Shown here one piece after another: positions 31,801-44,602 of a DNA stretch of 64,000 nucleotides; positions within the stretch are counted from its first letter, which is position 1, and each line of letters begins with the position of its first letter. The DNA is from Sphingobacteriales bacterium (GTDB lineage Bacteria; Bacteroidota; Bacteroidia; Chitinophagales; CAIOSU01): contig JAIXUD010000009.1 of NCBI GenBank assembly GCA_027483645.1, positions 428,814 through 492,813 on the forward strand. The letters are read 5' to 3'. Position numbers and translations under genes: made by a program. The notes beneath the pieces were generated by a model. That model saw only the letters and a list, made by a program, of their open reading frames with translations, made no database searches and had not been told where the DNA came from.

Positions 31801-34611
31801 CACTTTGGCGATGGCTCAACAAGTAACCTGAAAGACCCTTCGCACTTGTACCTTAACCCAGGTAACTTTACCGTGACCCTGATAACCACCAACAGCAAAG
31901 GCTGCCGCGATACGCTTGTGAAAGCCGACTTTGTGGTAGTACTAGGCCCCGATGGTGTGTTCACCTTTACGCCCAACAAAGCTTGTATTGACAAAAACAT
32001 CCTTTTCACCGCCACTACTACTAATACCGCAGTGCGCACTTGGGATTATGGCGATGGATCAGTACAAAATGCCGGCGATACCGTATTGCACTCTTACAGT
32101 AACCACGGCGTATACTACCCAGTGCTGATTTTGGATGATGGCCTTGGATGTATATATGCAGTTCCTTCGCAAGATTCGGTGGTGGTTGGCTACATAAATG
32201 CCGACTTTGATGCAAGCCGCACATATGTATGCCACAGTGGTATGGTTAGCTTTGCTGATTCTACCGTATCACTGCCGGGCATTACTGCTTGGATGTGGCA
32301 CTTTGGCGACGGCGATAGCAGTACTTTGCAAAACCCTACCCACTTTTATGCAACACCTGGCGTGTATGATGTGATGATGATTACCACTAACGGCTACTGC
32401 GTGGATACTTTGGTAAAACCAGGCTTTGTAACGGTTGACGAAGGCCCGATGCCAAGGTTCGACCTTTCAGTGGCCACGGGATGCTCTCCGCAGCTAGTAA
32501 CTATTACCAATACCACCGCATCGGCAACCAATATGGCCACATGGGAATGGACATTCGGCAATGGGCTAATTGATTCCGTTCAAAACCCTGCCGACATTGT
32601 TTATACTACCTCGGGCACGTACCAAATACAATTGATTGCAACATCACTAAGCGGCTGTGTGGATACCTTTACTAGAACCCTACCCATCAATGCAGCACCA
32701 ATAATACGTGCTGGCAACGATACCTCTATTTGCTTTAACGACAGTATTGGTTTGCTGGCAACTGGTGCGGTAAGCTACGTATGGAGCCCAACAACGGGCC
32801 TTAGCAATGCTAATATTGCCAACCCTTTAGCATCACCTGACTCAACTACCATGTATGTAGTGCTTGGTACTGATACCAACGGCTGCCAAAGTGTGGATAC
32901 CATTACGGTAACCGTGAATCCATTGCCCAAAACATCCATTACTGACGACCTAGCCATTTGTATTGGCGAAAGTGTGGAACTGGATGCCACTGGTGGCAAT
33001 AAATATGATTGGTCGCCAGTGGGTACTTTGGATTGCCCAACTTGCGCATCGGTAATTGCTACGCCATTGGCTTCCACTACTTACCAAGTAACTATTACCA
33101 ACCAGTTTGGTTGTATAGCTGTAGAGGATGTGTTGGTTACCGTAAACCCATACCCAATTGGCATCCCTTCACTTGGCGAAAGCATTTGTATTGGCGAAAG
33201 TATAACTTTGGAAGCCATTGGCGGCACTAGCCAAGTATGGGGCCCTGCCGGTACGTTGGATTGCGATACTTGCGCCATGGTGGTAGCCCAACCAAATATT
33301 ACTACCACCTATTCAGTATTGGTTACCAACCAGTTTAACTGTGCCTTGGAAGATACCGTGGTGGTAACCGTAAACCCACTACCCGTAGTAGCAATAGCTG
33401 GCCGGACTGAAATTTGCCGTGGTGAAACCATTGAATTGGTTGCAACTGGTGGCGGTACTTACAACTGGACACCTGCACAAGGCCTGAGCTGCACTACATG
33501 CGACGCACCAACCGTGACTATAGATAGCGCTACCACCTACCAAGTAGTGGTAACCAGTGCTGAGGGTTGCATGGATAGCACAACGCACACCATAATAGTA
33601 CATGATTTGCCGACCGTGGCTACCATTGATGACATTACCATTTGCGGTGGCGACGATATTGAGTTGACTAGCACCGGTACTTTGGTTGACCATTTAGAAT
33701 GGTCTCCAGCAGCAGGTTTGAGCGACTCTAGCATCTTAAGCCCAATGGCTAGCCCAGCGCAAACTACCAACTACATGATTACGGTGTTCACAGAGCATGG
33801 CTGTATGGCTAGTGATGCGGTTACTGTAACCATCATTAATAAAGTATCAGTTAACCTAACTGGCGACAACAACATTTGCGCTGGCGAATCAATCCAACTG
33901 AATACGGAGATTGTACAAGCCGGTAACTTGGGTGTGAATTATGTTTGGAACCCAATAAACTTCTTTAGCCAGCAGGATATTGCCAACCCGATTCTGACCC
34001 CTGATACCACCCGTACCTTTACTTTGATTGCCTATAGCGGCAGTTGCACACCCGATACGCAACAGATAAGCGTAACGGTAAACCCGCTACCGGTATTGGG
34101 CGAAGGCCAAACACACCGTGTGGTGGAAGGTAGCCCAGTAACGCTAAGCATACCAGTGGTTAGCGGCGAGCCGACTAACTATAGCTGGACACCAAACTAC
34201 AACCTAAGCTGTAGCGACTGCGAAAGGCCGACCATATTAGCTAACCAAACCGAGCGCTACCAGTTGGTCATTACCGATGTGCATGGCTGCCAAGATGCTG
34301 GCGATGTAATGGTGGATGTGATTGGCCGTTGTGGCGACGACATCTATGTGCCGAACACCTTTAGCCCTAACCGTGATGGTAAAAACGATGTGTTTAAAGT
34401 GCGTGGTTTGGCTGATAACGGCCTGAAGACTTTCCGCATCTTCGACCGCTGGGGCAACCTAGTGTTTGAAACAAGCAACATTGACGAGGGCTGGAATGGC
34501 ATCTACAATGGTAAGCCTCTGGATTCAGGTGTGTTTGTTTACTACCTGCAAGCTACGTGCACCAACGGATTGAGCGTGGTGCGCCAAGGAAACGTAACCT
34601 TGTTGAAGTAA
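28897..34611 (+). CDS. Giant PKD/Ig-like surface protein with T9SS type B sorting domain
   Basis: A 1904-residue secreted protein. A signal peptide (about residues 5-25, ending GAFAQ) is followed by about 15 PKD domains of roughly 82 residues each. Most hold the W-x-FGDG-x-S/T core (for example WLWDFGDGHSST) and end in Y-x-G-x-Y/F-x-V-x-L strands plus a conserved GC-x-DT. From about residue 1270 to 1800 come seven Ig-like repeats of about 75 residues marked by I-C-x-G-E-S/T and a VTVNPLP linker. The final 90 residues (IYVPNTFSPNRDGKNDVFKV, then IFDRWGNLVFE) form a gliding-type (type B) C-terminal sorting domain. The protein is thus expected to be exported by T9SS and held at the surface as a long stalk-like adhesin. 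It has no enzyme domain. It is monocistronic. Confidence 0.92.
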   Translation: MNSFQRLALVIVWLLVLSTTGAFAQVTANFTADRTSSCSPLLVRFTDLSTGNITSWRWLLGNGNISSQKNPGAIYLTPGFKTVTLIVSDGVTSDTMVKTDYLQVFKNPEANFGVSGTTGCAPITVSFRDSTVVGDAPIVTWLWDFGDGHSSTAPNPTNTYTQGGTYTVTLVVRDQNGCESQKTFNNLITIQPELVADFTSNIQAACNPPLSVQFTRLTQSSLPLTYSWNFGNLNASPAANPSAIYTQTGVFDVSLIVANSIGCRDTIVKPGFIAVEDLIADFSSSVTRGCVGEPIQFTDLSTSNPNIWAWDFGDGATDTTGNPSHTYTAPGTYTVSLIAANSGSCGDTITRVGYITVIPSPEAKFGSNNPNACSAPHTVQFADSSINAVSWLWNFGDSTTSTLRNPSHTYTTIDTYTVSLTVMNADSCTNTLVKPGFVKLSPPEARISADTTRGCSPLTVNFRSDSSRSTSPVVGWFWDFGNGQTSTQQNPTHVFAQDRMYDITLIIFNADGCTDTIVRNSYIRAGSKPTANFTVSDTSICLYSPLQFTDLSTSNGNEWIWEFGDGGNSIDQDPVYSYSDTGYFDIRLIVGHNGCRDTLIKPRYIYVAPPDARFSFTRDCSDPYTIRFLDNSLAPDTWYWSFGDGNTSDAQSPTHTYSARGFFTPTLTVEDTVNGCFDVEAFPIRIAEPIANFAADAVMGCRPFTTTFRDSSIDAASYAWRVGTLTSTQRTPTFTFTTPGIYDAQLVITDANGCRDTLFRPAYITVLGPAAEFAAAPTTGCAPLTVVFADSARPFMSPIVAWKWQFGDGDSSSLQHPTHVYDSTGSFRVSLMVTDSNGCSHSIARSNFIKPSFPNPSFTVDTLSCVGAPLVFSNNSLGTSLTFAWTFGDGGTSTQITPTHIYTQEGTYTVTLRAIDPNGCDSTLIRTNYITVRNPIADFTADSTSVPCPPLLVNFTDLSSTDITAWEWHFGDGSTSNLKDPSHLYLNPGNFTVTLITTNSKGCRDTLVKADFVVVLGPDGVFTFTPNKACIDKNILFTATTTNTAVRTWDYGDGSVQNAGDTVLHSYSNHGVYYPVLILDDGLGCIYAVPSQDSVVVGYINADFDASRTYVCHSGMVSFADSTVSLPGITAWMWHFGDGDSSTLQNPTHFYATPGVYDVMMITTNGYCVDTLVKPGFVTVDEGPMPRFDLSVATGCSPQLVTITNTTASATNMATWEWTFGNGLIDSVQNPADIVYTTSGTYQIQLIATSLSGCVDTFTRTLPINAAPIIRAGNDTSICFNDSIGLLATGAVSYVWSPTTGLSNANIANPLASPDSTTMYVVLGTDTNGCQSVDTITVTVNPLPKTSITDDLAICIGESVELDATGGNKYDWSPVGTLDCPTCASVIATPLASTTYQVTITNQFGCIAVEDVLVTVNPYPIGIPSLGESICIGESITLEAIGGTSQVWGPAGTLDCDTCAMVVAQPNITTTYSVLVTNQFNCALEDTVVVTVNPLPVVAIAGRTEICRGETIELVATGGGTYNWTPAQGLSCTTCDAPTVTIDSATTYQVVVTSAEGCMDSTTHTIIVHDLPTVATIDDITICGGDDIELTSTGTLVDHLEWSPAAGLSDSSILSPMASPAQTTNYMITVFTEHGCMASDAVTVTIINKVSVNLTGDNNICAGESIQLNTEIVQAGNLGVNYVWNPINFFSQQDIANPILTPDTTRTFTLIAYSGSCTPDTQQISVTVNPLPVLGEGQTHRVVEGSPVTLSIPVVSGEPTNYSWTPNYNLSCSDCERPTILANQTERYQLVITDVHGCQDAGDVMVDVIGRCGDDIYVPNTFSPNRDGKNDVFKVRGLADNGLKTFRIFDRWGNLVFETSNIDEGWNGIYNGKPLDSGVFVYYLQATCTNGLSVVRQGNVTLLK

Positions 34612-34642
34612 CTAGTCGATGGTCGATGGTCCACGGTTAAAA

Positions 34643-34677
34643 ACAACTGGACCGCAGACGACTGACGACAGACCACA
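34643..34677 (+). repeat. GACGAC-type dispersed repeat, copy C
   Basis: ACTGGACCGCAGACGACTGA and then CGACAGACCACAGTT match copies A and B, after a GTCGATGGTC tract. It sits just after the PKD gene. Confidence 0.6.
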
Positions 34678-34807
34678 GTTATATAGAAATTATTGAGGAC
34701 CGTACTGGAGATAGTACATAAAAAATGTTGAGAGCGTTTTTGGTTAATGAGCATATTTGGCCTCTTCCTTTATTGGGAGGGGCCTTGTATGTTGTGGATA
34801 CCCGTCC

Positions 34808-34958
34808 TGTCATCCTGTGTTTTTCACGAGGGACCTTCGGGCACCTATGTACTGCATTAAAATGACGCTGCGAAACAATTTAACAATGAAAATTGCACAC
34901 TGACGGTTAAACCTAACTTACTCACTGGAAGGTCCCTCGTGAAAAACTCGGGATGACA
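34808..34958. repeat. Inverted-repeat element, TGTCATCC...GGGACCTTC family
   Basis: The left arm TGTCATCCTGTGTTTTTCAC (34808-34840 in all) and the inverse of 34926-34958 (TGTCATCCCGAGTTTTTCAC and on) share about 28 of 33 positions. An 85-nt AT-rich spacer lies between them. A solo arm lies at 3391-3425. The right end is 6 bp from the purT stop, so a role as mRNA end structure is possible. Confidence 0.8.
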
Positions 34959-34964
34959 AATATG

Positions 34965-36137
34965 TTAGGTGTTAGGCATTACTACAATACTATCCGCTAC
35001 TTCCTTTGCCCGCTTGCGGAGTGACTCCAAACTGGCAGTAAGCTCATCATACGCCAAGCCCACAGCCATGCGGCGATAAGGGCGAGTAGTAGGTTTACCG
35101 AAAATGCGGAAATCGGTTTTGGGGAATGAGGCAGCTTTGTCCAAACCTTCGTAAGAGGGTCGACCGCCTTCTTCACTGGCCAATACAACGGCGCTCGCAC
35201 CAGCTTTGAATAGTTCAATGCTAGGTATAGGCAGGTTCAGCACTGCCCGCAGGTGCAGCTCAAACTCATTAAAGTTCTGAGTACCTGCTAGCGTAACCAT
35301 ACCCGTATCGTGCGGACGGGGCGATAGCTCGGAAAAGTACACGCCGTCTTCACCCAAAAAGAACTCCACGCCCCAAATGCCTTGGCCGGTAAGGGCTGCG
35401 GTTACTTTTCGGGCCATGTTTTGTGCTTCGGCAAGTTGCTCGGCGGGGATGGGTACTGGTTGCCAGCTTTCTTGGTAGTCGCCGCGCTCTTGGCGGTGCC
35501 CGATTGGCGCACAGAACAAGGTTTCACCATTCTTTTGCGTAACGGTAAGGAGGGTTATCTCCAGCTCAAATTTAACGAAAGCCTCCACTATTACCTCGCC
35601 ATAATCACCACGACCTTTGGCAGCGGCGCTTTCCCAAGCGGGCAGTATGTCGGCCTCGCTCTTGATGTAGCTTTGGCCTTTACCTGATGAGGACATCAGT
35701 GGTTTTACCACACACGGTATACCAATTACTTTCACGGCTGCCTGCAGCTCCTCGGCGCTTTTGGCGTAGGTATAGTTTGCGGTTTTAAGTCCGAGCTCCT
35801 TTGCTGCCAAATCGCGGATGGCCTTGCGGTTCATGGTATAGTTGGCCGCTTTGGCGCTGGGTACTACTTGTATGCCCTGCTGCTCGTAATCATAAAAGCG
35901 CTCCGTGCGGATGGCTTCTATCTCGGGTACGATAATGTCTGGTTGGTGCTTGGCTACCACTGCATCCAAGGCATCGCCATCCAGCATATTTATTACATCA
36001 AAACCATGAGCTACCTGCATGGCAGGTGCATCGGCATAGCTATCTACTGCTATCACCTGCTGCCCGAGGCGTTGGGCCGCTATTACAAATTCCTTTCCCA
36101 ATTCGCCTGAGCCTAGTAGTAATATTTTTTTATGCAT
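34965..36137 (-). CDS. purT: Formate-dependent GAR transformylase
   Basis: A 390-residue ATP-grasp enzyme that uses formate and ATP to formylate GAR (glycinamide ribonucleotide) in step 3 of purine synthesis, without folate. The N-terminal dinucleotide-like segment is [20 protein letters not shown], the ATP-grasp part has [14 protein letters not shown] and [15 protein letters not shown], and the metal-binding [15 protein letters not shown] motif is diagnostic of PurT. The length fits the family. The gene is monocistronic, between the 151-bp inverted-repeat element and a 318-bp spacer with another repeat pair. The presence of PurT suggests formate is available in the cell. Confidence 0.95.
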   Translation of the reverse strand: MHKKILLLGSGELGKEFVIAAQRLGQQVIAVDSYADAPAMQVAHGFDVINMLDGDALDAVVAKHQPDIIVPEIEAIRTERFYDYEQQGIQVVPSAKAANYTMNRKAIRDLAAKELGLKTANYTYAKSAEELQAAVKVIGIPCVVKPLMSSSGKGQSYIKSEADILPAWESAAAKGRGDYGEVIVEAFVKFELEITLLTVTQKNGETLFCAPIGHRQERGDYQESWQPVPIPAEQLAEAQNMARKVTAALTGQGIWGVEFFLGEDGVYFSELSPRPHDTGMVTLAGTQNFNEFELHLRAVLNLPIPSIELFKAGASAVVLASEEGGRPSYEGLDKAASFPKTDFRIFGKPTTRPYRRMAVGLAYDELTASLESLRKRAKEVADSIVVMPNT

Positions 36138-36186
36138 GGTGTTTGGTGGATTGGTTGATTATTGGCATTTGCTTACTGTTGCCAGG

Positions 36187-36337
36187 TGTCATGGTGATAC
36201 CTTCGGCAAAAGCTCAGGATAAACTCCGTCCGAACCATTCATAATGTAGGTGGCATAATTCCATTTTATATAACAGGTAATATGTGACTGTGGTTCGTGA
36301 CCATGTTGCGGATGGTTCGGCTCCGCTCATCATGACA
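36187..36337. repeat. Diverged inverted pair of TGTCATGGTGA repeats
   Basis: TGTCATGGTGATACC...CCGTCCGAACCATTC (36187-36240) and the inverse of 36310-36337 (TGTCATGATGAGCGGAGCCG and on) face each other. They resemble the TGTCA-nn-CTGAGC repeat family. Nothing else is recognisable in the 36138-36455 spacer. Confidence 0.5.
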
Positions 36338-36455
36338 CACTTGGGAATGCAGCACAAGCTACTATTAGCAAATCTATGCTTGGGATTTACCGCACGCAAG
36401 CTCTAAAAACAAAAAGGGATAGAACTGAAATATACTATCCCACCTATGCTTTTCT

Positions 36456-38468
36456 TTACTCCTTAATGATATTTCCTTCTTCCAACTCACCGATTACCTT
36501 AAACTCGGTACGGCGGTTTACTTGGTGCTGCTCTTCGGTGCATTTTGATTTATCACCGCAGTCGTTCAATAGTTTATCCTCACCATAGCCTACGGCAACT
36601 AAGCGCTTCGCATCAATACCCTTCTCAATTAGGTACTTGGTGCAGCTTTCGGCGCGTTGCTGGCTTAGGGTTTTATTGTATTCGGCCCCTCCCCTGCTAT
36701 CCGTGTGGGAGCTCAGCTCAATTACGATGCTTGGGTTGTTGGTCAGCAACTCTAGCAATCCATCCAATACCAGCTTAGAGCTATCACGCAGGTTGGCCGA
36801 GTTGTAATCGTAGTAGATGTTATCCAGCTTATATACCTTGTCTTTCTCTATCTTATCCAGGTTGAAGGTGATGAACTTCTTACCGTCGGCTACCAAGTCA
36901 ATCTCTTGTTTGCTTACTTGTTTAATATCGTTCAAGTACTTGGCCTTGCTGGCAATCATTTTATAATCCTTTCCGGCCTTCAGCGGAATGTTGAACTGCC
37001 CTTTGGCGTCGAACGTAGGTTTAAAATCTGTTACTTCTTCAAACTTGCCAGTGGTGGCATTCTTCTCATAAAGGGTGATAGTAACGTCCTTCAGCGGAAT
37101 CTCGTTGGTATCACCCAACTGGTAAGCGTAACCGTAGTAGTTCACGGTCTTTTTAATACTCACGGTAAAGATATCCTCGCTGGTGGTAGAAGCCAATAGG
37201 CTGATGCTACCTTCACGATTGCTCGATACAAATCCTTGCAAGCCAGCTTTATCTAGGTTGAAGTACCAGTCGTCGGCAGAGGTATTGATGGGTTTATCCA
37301 AGTGGGTGATAGCCTCCCACTTGCCGTCTACTTCTTTGGTGCTGTACACATCCAAACCGCCCACGCCCGGGTGGCCGTTGGTGCTGAAGTAAAAGGTATT
37401 GCTATTGGTGTGGTAAAAAGGCGAAACCTCATCCCAAGGAGTATTGATTTCACTTATAGGGCTAGCATTGCCGAAAGTCATTGTTTCGGCAATGTAGTCC
37501 ACCACCCAAATGTCAAAGCCACCTTTACCGCCATCGCGGTTGGATGCAAAATACAAAGCGCTCGAAGTACCATCATGCAATCCTGCAGTTGGCTGGGTGT
37601 TGCTGGTACCGGTACGGTTCACGCTCTCGGGCAGTTTTACTGGGCTCTCAAAGTTATTGCCCACCACTTTGCTTACATAAATGTCGCAGATGTTCTCTAG
37701 CTTATCGTTGGTTACACAATGGGTAAAAAAGAACAAATTACCATCTGGAGAGAAACTACCATTGGCCGTGTGCTGGGCACTGTTCAAGCTATGCAAAGGC
37801 TCCGCTACACCAAAGGAAGTGTTGGTGGTCTTAGCCCGGTATAGGTTGCACAATGTATTCGGCATGGTAGCACCGTCAGCTATTACTATAGCAGTATCCG
37901 AAGCGATGGAAGAAAATACCACACTACCATCTGGCGCATGCACCGCACCAAAGTTAGGGTAAGAGCCATTGATGTTGCCGCCGCCGTGCTTTACAGTAAT
38001 ATCGGCATTATTGGTGCTATTGGAATATAGCTCACAGCCCTTAATTTGTACCTGTGCCCAACTAATATACTCTTGTGGGGCACCATTTGGGTTTTGCACG
38101 AATATCCTGTATGCTTCCAAGGCTTCCATGTGCTTGCCATTGGCCTTCAACATACTCGCATAATGGAACACCGCCAAAGGATATGTCTTGCTATCTTCTG
38201 GGGTGAAGAAACGATATAGGTTTTCCGCCTTGCCATAGTGTCGCACTTGGCGATATGATTCGGCCAAGTTGTAGCGAGCCTCCAAATTATCGGGCTTGTC
38301 TTTAATTACTTTTTCATAAAACCCAATGGCATTATAAAAACTGTTACGCTCAAAAAGGTCGTTGGCTAGCTCCAGGTTTTGCTTCCAATTCAGCTTATCC
38401 AAATTTTGCTGCGCCTGTGCAGCCCAAATATTTACCAGGCAAAATAGTAGTGCTATAGTGGTTCTCAT
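36456..38468 (-). CDS. PorE-like OmpA family protein (TPR, PD40, CarbopepD, OmpA)
   Basis: A 670-residue envelope protein with the domain order of T9SS component PorE. A signal peptide (to about residue 20, AQAQQ) is followed by TPR repeats (about 25-145), PD40/WD40-like propeller repeats (about 155-400) with SxDGxxFFF-type blades, a CarbopepD- or CNA-B-like domain (about 440-525), and a C-terminal OmpA domain (about 545-655). The OmpA part keeps the peptidoglycan contacts, HTDSRG and SQQRAES. It is likely a lipid-free periplasmic protein binding peptidoglycan and bridging to outer-membrane partners. It follows the PorP/SprF gene by 9 bp, the third gene of the adhesin operon. Several paralogues normally exist per genome, so a dedicated role for this operon's adhesin is plausible. 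Confidence 0.88.
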   Translation of the reverse strand: MRTTIALLFCLVNIWAAQAQQNLDKLNWKQNLELANDLFERNSFYNAIGFYEKVIKDKPDNLEARYNLAESYRQVRHYGKAENLYRFFTPEDSKTYPLAVFHYASMLKANGKHMEALEAYRIFVQNPNGAPQEYISWAQVQIKGCELYSNSTNNADITVKHGGGNINGSYPNFGAVHAPDGSVVFSSIASDTAIVIADGATMPNTLCNLYRAKTTNTSFGVAEPLHSLNSAQHTANGSFSPDGNLFFFTHCVTNDKLENICDIYVSKVVGNNFESPVKLPESVNRTGTSNTQPTAGLHDGTSSALYFASNRDGGKGGFDIWVVDYIAETMTFGNASPISEINTPWDEVSPFYHTNSNTFYFSTNGHPGVGGLDVYSTKEVDGKWEAITHLDKPINTSADDWYFNLDKAGLQGFVSSNREGSISLLASTTSEDIFTVSIKKTVNYYGYAYQLGDTNEIPLKDVTITLYEKNATTGKFEEVTDFKPTFDAKGQFNIPLKAGKDYKMIASKAKYLNDIKQVSKQEIDLVADGKKFITFNLDKIEKDKVYKLDNIYYDYNSANLRDSSKLVLDGLLELLTNNPSIVIELSSHTDSRGGAEYNKTLSQQRAESCTKYLIEKGIDAKRLVAVGYGEDKLLNDCGDKSKCTEEQHQVNRRTEFKVIGELEEGNIIKE

Positions 38469-38477
38469 CGCTGGTAA

Positions 38478-39482
38478 TTAGAATTTAGGGGCAAAGAAAA
38501 TGGATGGCTGGTTAGGTAATTTCTTCCAAGGCATAACGTAGCTCACCGAGAACTCCAAGGCATTGTTGCCGCTGGCTGCCTGTTTGAGGTCTGATGTGTT
38601 GAAATCGTAGCTCATGGTTGCGTTTACGCCTTTGTAGCCAATGCCAATCATCGGTATCACGGCATCGCTCACGCGGTAGTAAGCACCTACTATAAAGTTG
38701 AAGTCGCTCTTAAATTTGTAGCCCAAACCTAAGCCCGCATTTATCTCGTCAGCAGAAGCCTGTGTTTGGTAAATAACGCTTGGCAACAACTGGAAGCCGC
38801 CTTTGCCAATGCCGATTTCGGCACCAGCATTAATAGAGATGCGGTAAGGCAGGCGTTGACTGTCATCGTTTAAAAAGCTTTCTTTTGGCTGTGTAACGTT
38901 GAACATAGAACCACCGATGTAGATGGCGCTCTTCTCAGAAAAACGACCACTGTATGATAAGCCTACATTTAGGTTTTCATGGATGATAGAGTTGCTACTC
39001 AGGTTTTCGGCAGTTACGCCGCCGCCTACTAGCGAAGGGTCAATCTGGTCCTCAAACGTGCCATCGCCCAAGTCGAAACGCTTTTGGGTAAAGCCCACTT
39101 GCAAGCCAAGGCTCAAGTAATGGCGCTGATCTTTATCCAACACCTTGTGGTAGGCAAACGAGCCGTTCACGTTCAGAGTAGTAAAGTTATACTCTCCCGT
39201 TTGGTCATGGAAAAACACCAAGCCTACGCCTAGCTTATCGCCATCGGCAAAGCCTTTTTGTATCGGCATATCGAACGCTACCGAAGCGGTGCGGAACGGC
39301 CTTGCCACCTTGCTCCACTGGGTGCGGTACAAGCCGCCCACGCGAAACTTACCATCGGCCAAACCGGTCAAGGTTGGATTGAGGGTAAGTGGCGAATTAT
39401 AGAATTGGGAAAAATGTATATCCTGCGCGAAAGCTGCTATGGCAGATAGGCACAGTATGTATATGATAGAGAGCTTTTTCAT
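38478..39482 (-). CDS. PorP/SprF family outer-membrane protein
   Basis: A 334-residue T9SS-associated membrane protein. The signal peptide is MKKLSIIYILCLSAIAAFAQ. Mature motifs are DIHFSQFYNSPLTLNPTLTG and GGLYRTQWSKV (typical start of PorP_SprF), a series of alternating strands such as YLSLGLQVGFTQKRFD, and the late NAGLGLGYKF and MSYDFNTSDL. In Flavobacterium johnsoniae SprF is needed for secretion of the adhesin SprB encoded next to it; here the gene sits between a SprB-repeat adhesin (10 bp) and a PorE-like gene (9 bp). I infer the same kind of role for the adhesin at 39493. It probably forms an outer-membrane barrel of about 14 strands. Confidence 0.93.
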   Translation of the reverse strand: MKKLSIIYILCLSAIAAFAQDIHFSQFYNSPLTLNPTLTGLADGKFRVGGLYRTQWSKVARPFRTASVAFDMPIQKGFADGDKLGVGLVFFHDQTGEYNFTTLNVNGSFAYHKVLDKDQRHYLSLGLQVGFTQKRFDLGDGTFEDQIDPSLVGGGVTAENLSSNSIIHENLNVGLSYSGRFSEKSAIYIGGSMFNVTQPKESFLNDDSQRLPYRISINAGAEIGIGKGGFQLLPSVIYQTQASADEINAGLGLGYKFKSDFNFIVGAYYRVSDAVIPMIGIGYKGVNATMSYDFNTSDLKQAASGNNALEFSVSYVMPWKKLPNQPSIFFAPKF

Positions 39483-39492
39483 CAGCTTAATT

Positions 39493-43473
<3,981 letters not shown>

Positions 43474-43501
43474 AATTTGGTCAATTAGTTGCTTGCGCTA
43501 A

Positions 43502-43524
43502 CCCGAAACTATTAATATTTCGGG
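43502..43524. promoter_or_regulatory. Inverted repeat upstream of the adhesin operon
   Basis: CCCGAAAC (43502-43509) and TTTCGGG (43518-43524) surround an AT loop, 29 nt before the adhesin ATG. No T run follows in either direction, so an operator or mRNA structure is more likely than a terminator. Confidence 0.4.
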
Positions 43525-43555
43525 ATATTTTCATTTCCTGTTAATTCGTAATTTA

Positions 43556-44530
43556 TTACTTTCCGGTCTTTTTCACAGGAGGTGCTGGGGGCGTGTAATC
43601 TTTATTGGGTGTTATAGCCAACTTTGATATGTTGCTGCCACCAAAATAAATATTCATCCTCGCCGAGCCGTAATTGTAATATATGGCCCCGTTTTCCTCA
43701 CCTGCCGGGGTACCCAGTTTTTGTATCACATCAGCCTTACTATCTTGAAACTTTAATCCATAAGGCAGCGGATAGATAAACGAACCGGTAGTTTCGCCTT
43801 GTGAGCTACTTTGTCCTTTGCTAAACACTATTATCTCCTGTATAAAACCAGAGTAATCCGTAACCACCTCCAAGCCTTGCTCGGCGTAAATAATATGGGT
43901 TTTATCGCTGTAGGAATAGAATACATCGAAGAGGGTGACGAGTTTTTGCAACTCATAATTCGATTTCGATTTCCGCACCATGCTTAACAGGCTTTCGCCC
44001 GTAAACCCGCTTTTGTTTACTGAGCCGTCGGCCATCAGGTTGCCACTACTGCCTTCTTCTAAAATCATGGAAACGCTAATCAGCCTACCAGTTATAAACT
44101 CCACCGTCAACTTGTAGCCATCGTGGTTGTCCAGTTGAAATTGCTTAATTAAGAAGTAGGTAGCCGAAATCTCCCCGTCGGCCTCGAAGCCCTCCCCTAT
44201 TTTCTTCTTTACGTCCACAATCTTATCGGTAAAGGCAATAGCAAAAGGCAATTTACCTTGAAACTTTTGTATTGCTTCTCCCCAAGGGTTATCGCCATTA
44301 AACAATTCAATACGGGTGAGCTTCGCGTCGGGGTTGTAATGCAGCTTAATGCCATTGGGCTCGTAAGCACCGCCAATATGCGTTTCTAAGGCCTGCACTT
44401 GGCCACTGGTTTTCTGCTGGCCAAGCAGTTTAGGCAAGCCGTCGCCCTCTACGGGCATTTGCCCATACAGCATACCCGATGCGGCGATAGCGATAAACAA
44501 AAAAAATAACCTCATTGAAATACTACCCAT
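43556..44530 (-). CDS. Secreted protein of unknown function
   Basis: A 324-residue protein with a signal peptide (MRLFFLFIAIAASGMLYGQ, five residues after the first Met). The mature part contains two related segments: KLPFAIAFTDKIVDVKKKIG (about residue 92) and PLPYGLKFQDSKADVIQKLG (about 253). Each is followed by a strand, suggesting a duplicated fold in which a helix of the type DSKADVIQKLG-P recurs. The tail is KDYTPPAPPVKKTGK. The alternative start at ATG 44515 gives a cleaner signal peptide; the chosen ATG is 10 nt from a TTACTTTG element. It lies 83 bp upstream of the adhesin operon on the same strand. Function unknown. Confidence 0.72.
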   Translation of the reverse strand: MGSISMRLFFLFIAIAASGMLYGQMPVEGDGLPKLLGQQKTSGQVQALETHIGGAYEPNGIKLHYNPDAKLTRIELFNGDNPWGEAIQKFQGKLPFAIAFTDKIVDVKKKIGEGFEADGEISATYFLIKQFQLDNHDGYKLTVEFITGRLISVSMILEEGSSGNLMADGSVNKSGFTGESLLSMVRKSKSNYELQKLVTLFDVFYSYSDKTHIIYAEQGLEVVTDYSGFIQEIIVFSKGQSSSQGETTGSFIYPLPYGLKFQDSKADVIQKLGTPAGEENGAIYYNYGSARMNIYFGGSNISKLAITPNKDYTPPAPPVKKTGK

Positions 44531-44602
44531 GGTAAGGGCACAAAGTAAGGGTTTTTGGGAGGGAATAAAAATTGCGATTTGTCCACCTATGTGAGGAAAA
44601 TG

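Noticed and set aside
28900-34300. CRISPR-like regular repetition
   Set aside because: The periodicity is that of PKD and Ig-like protein domains (about 245 bp), with diverged DNA and an intact reading frame.
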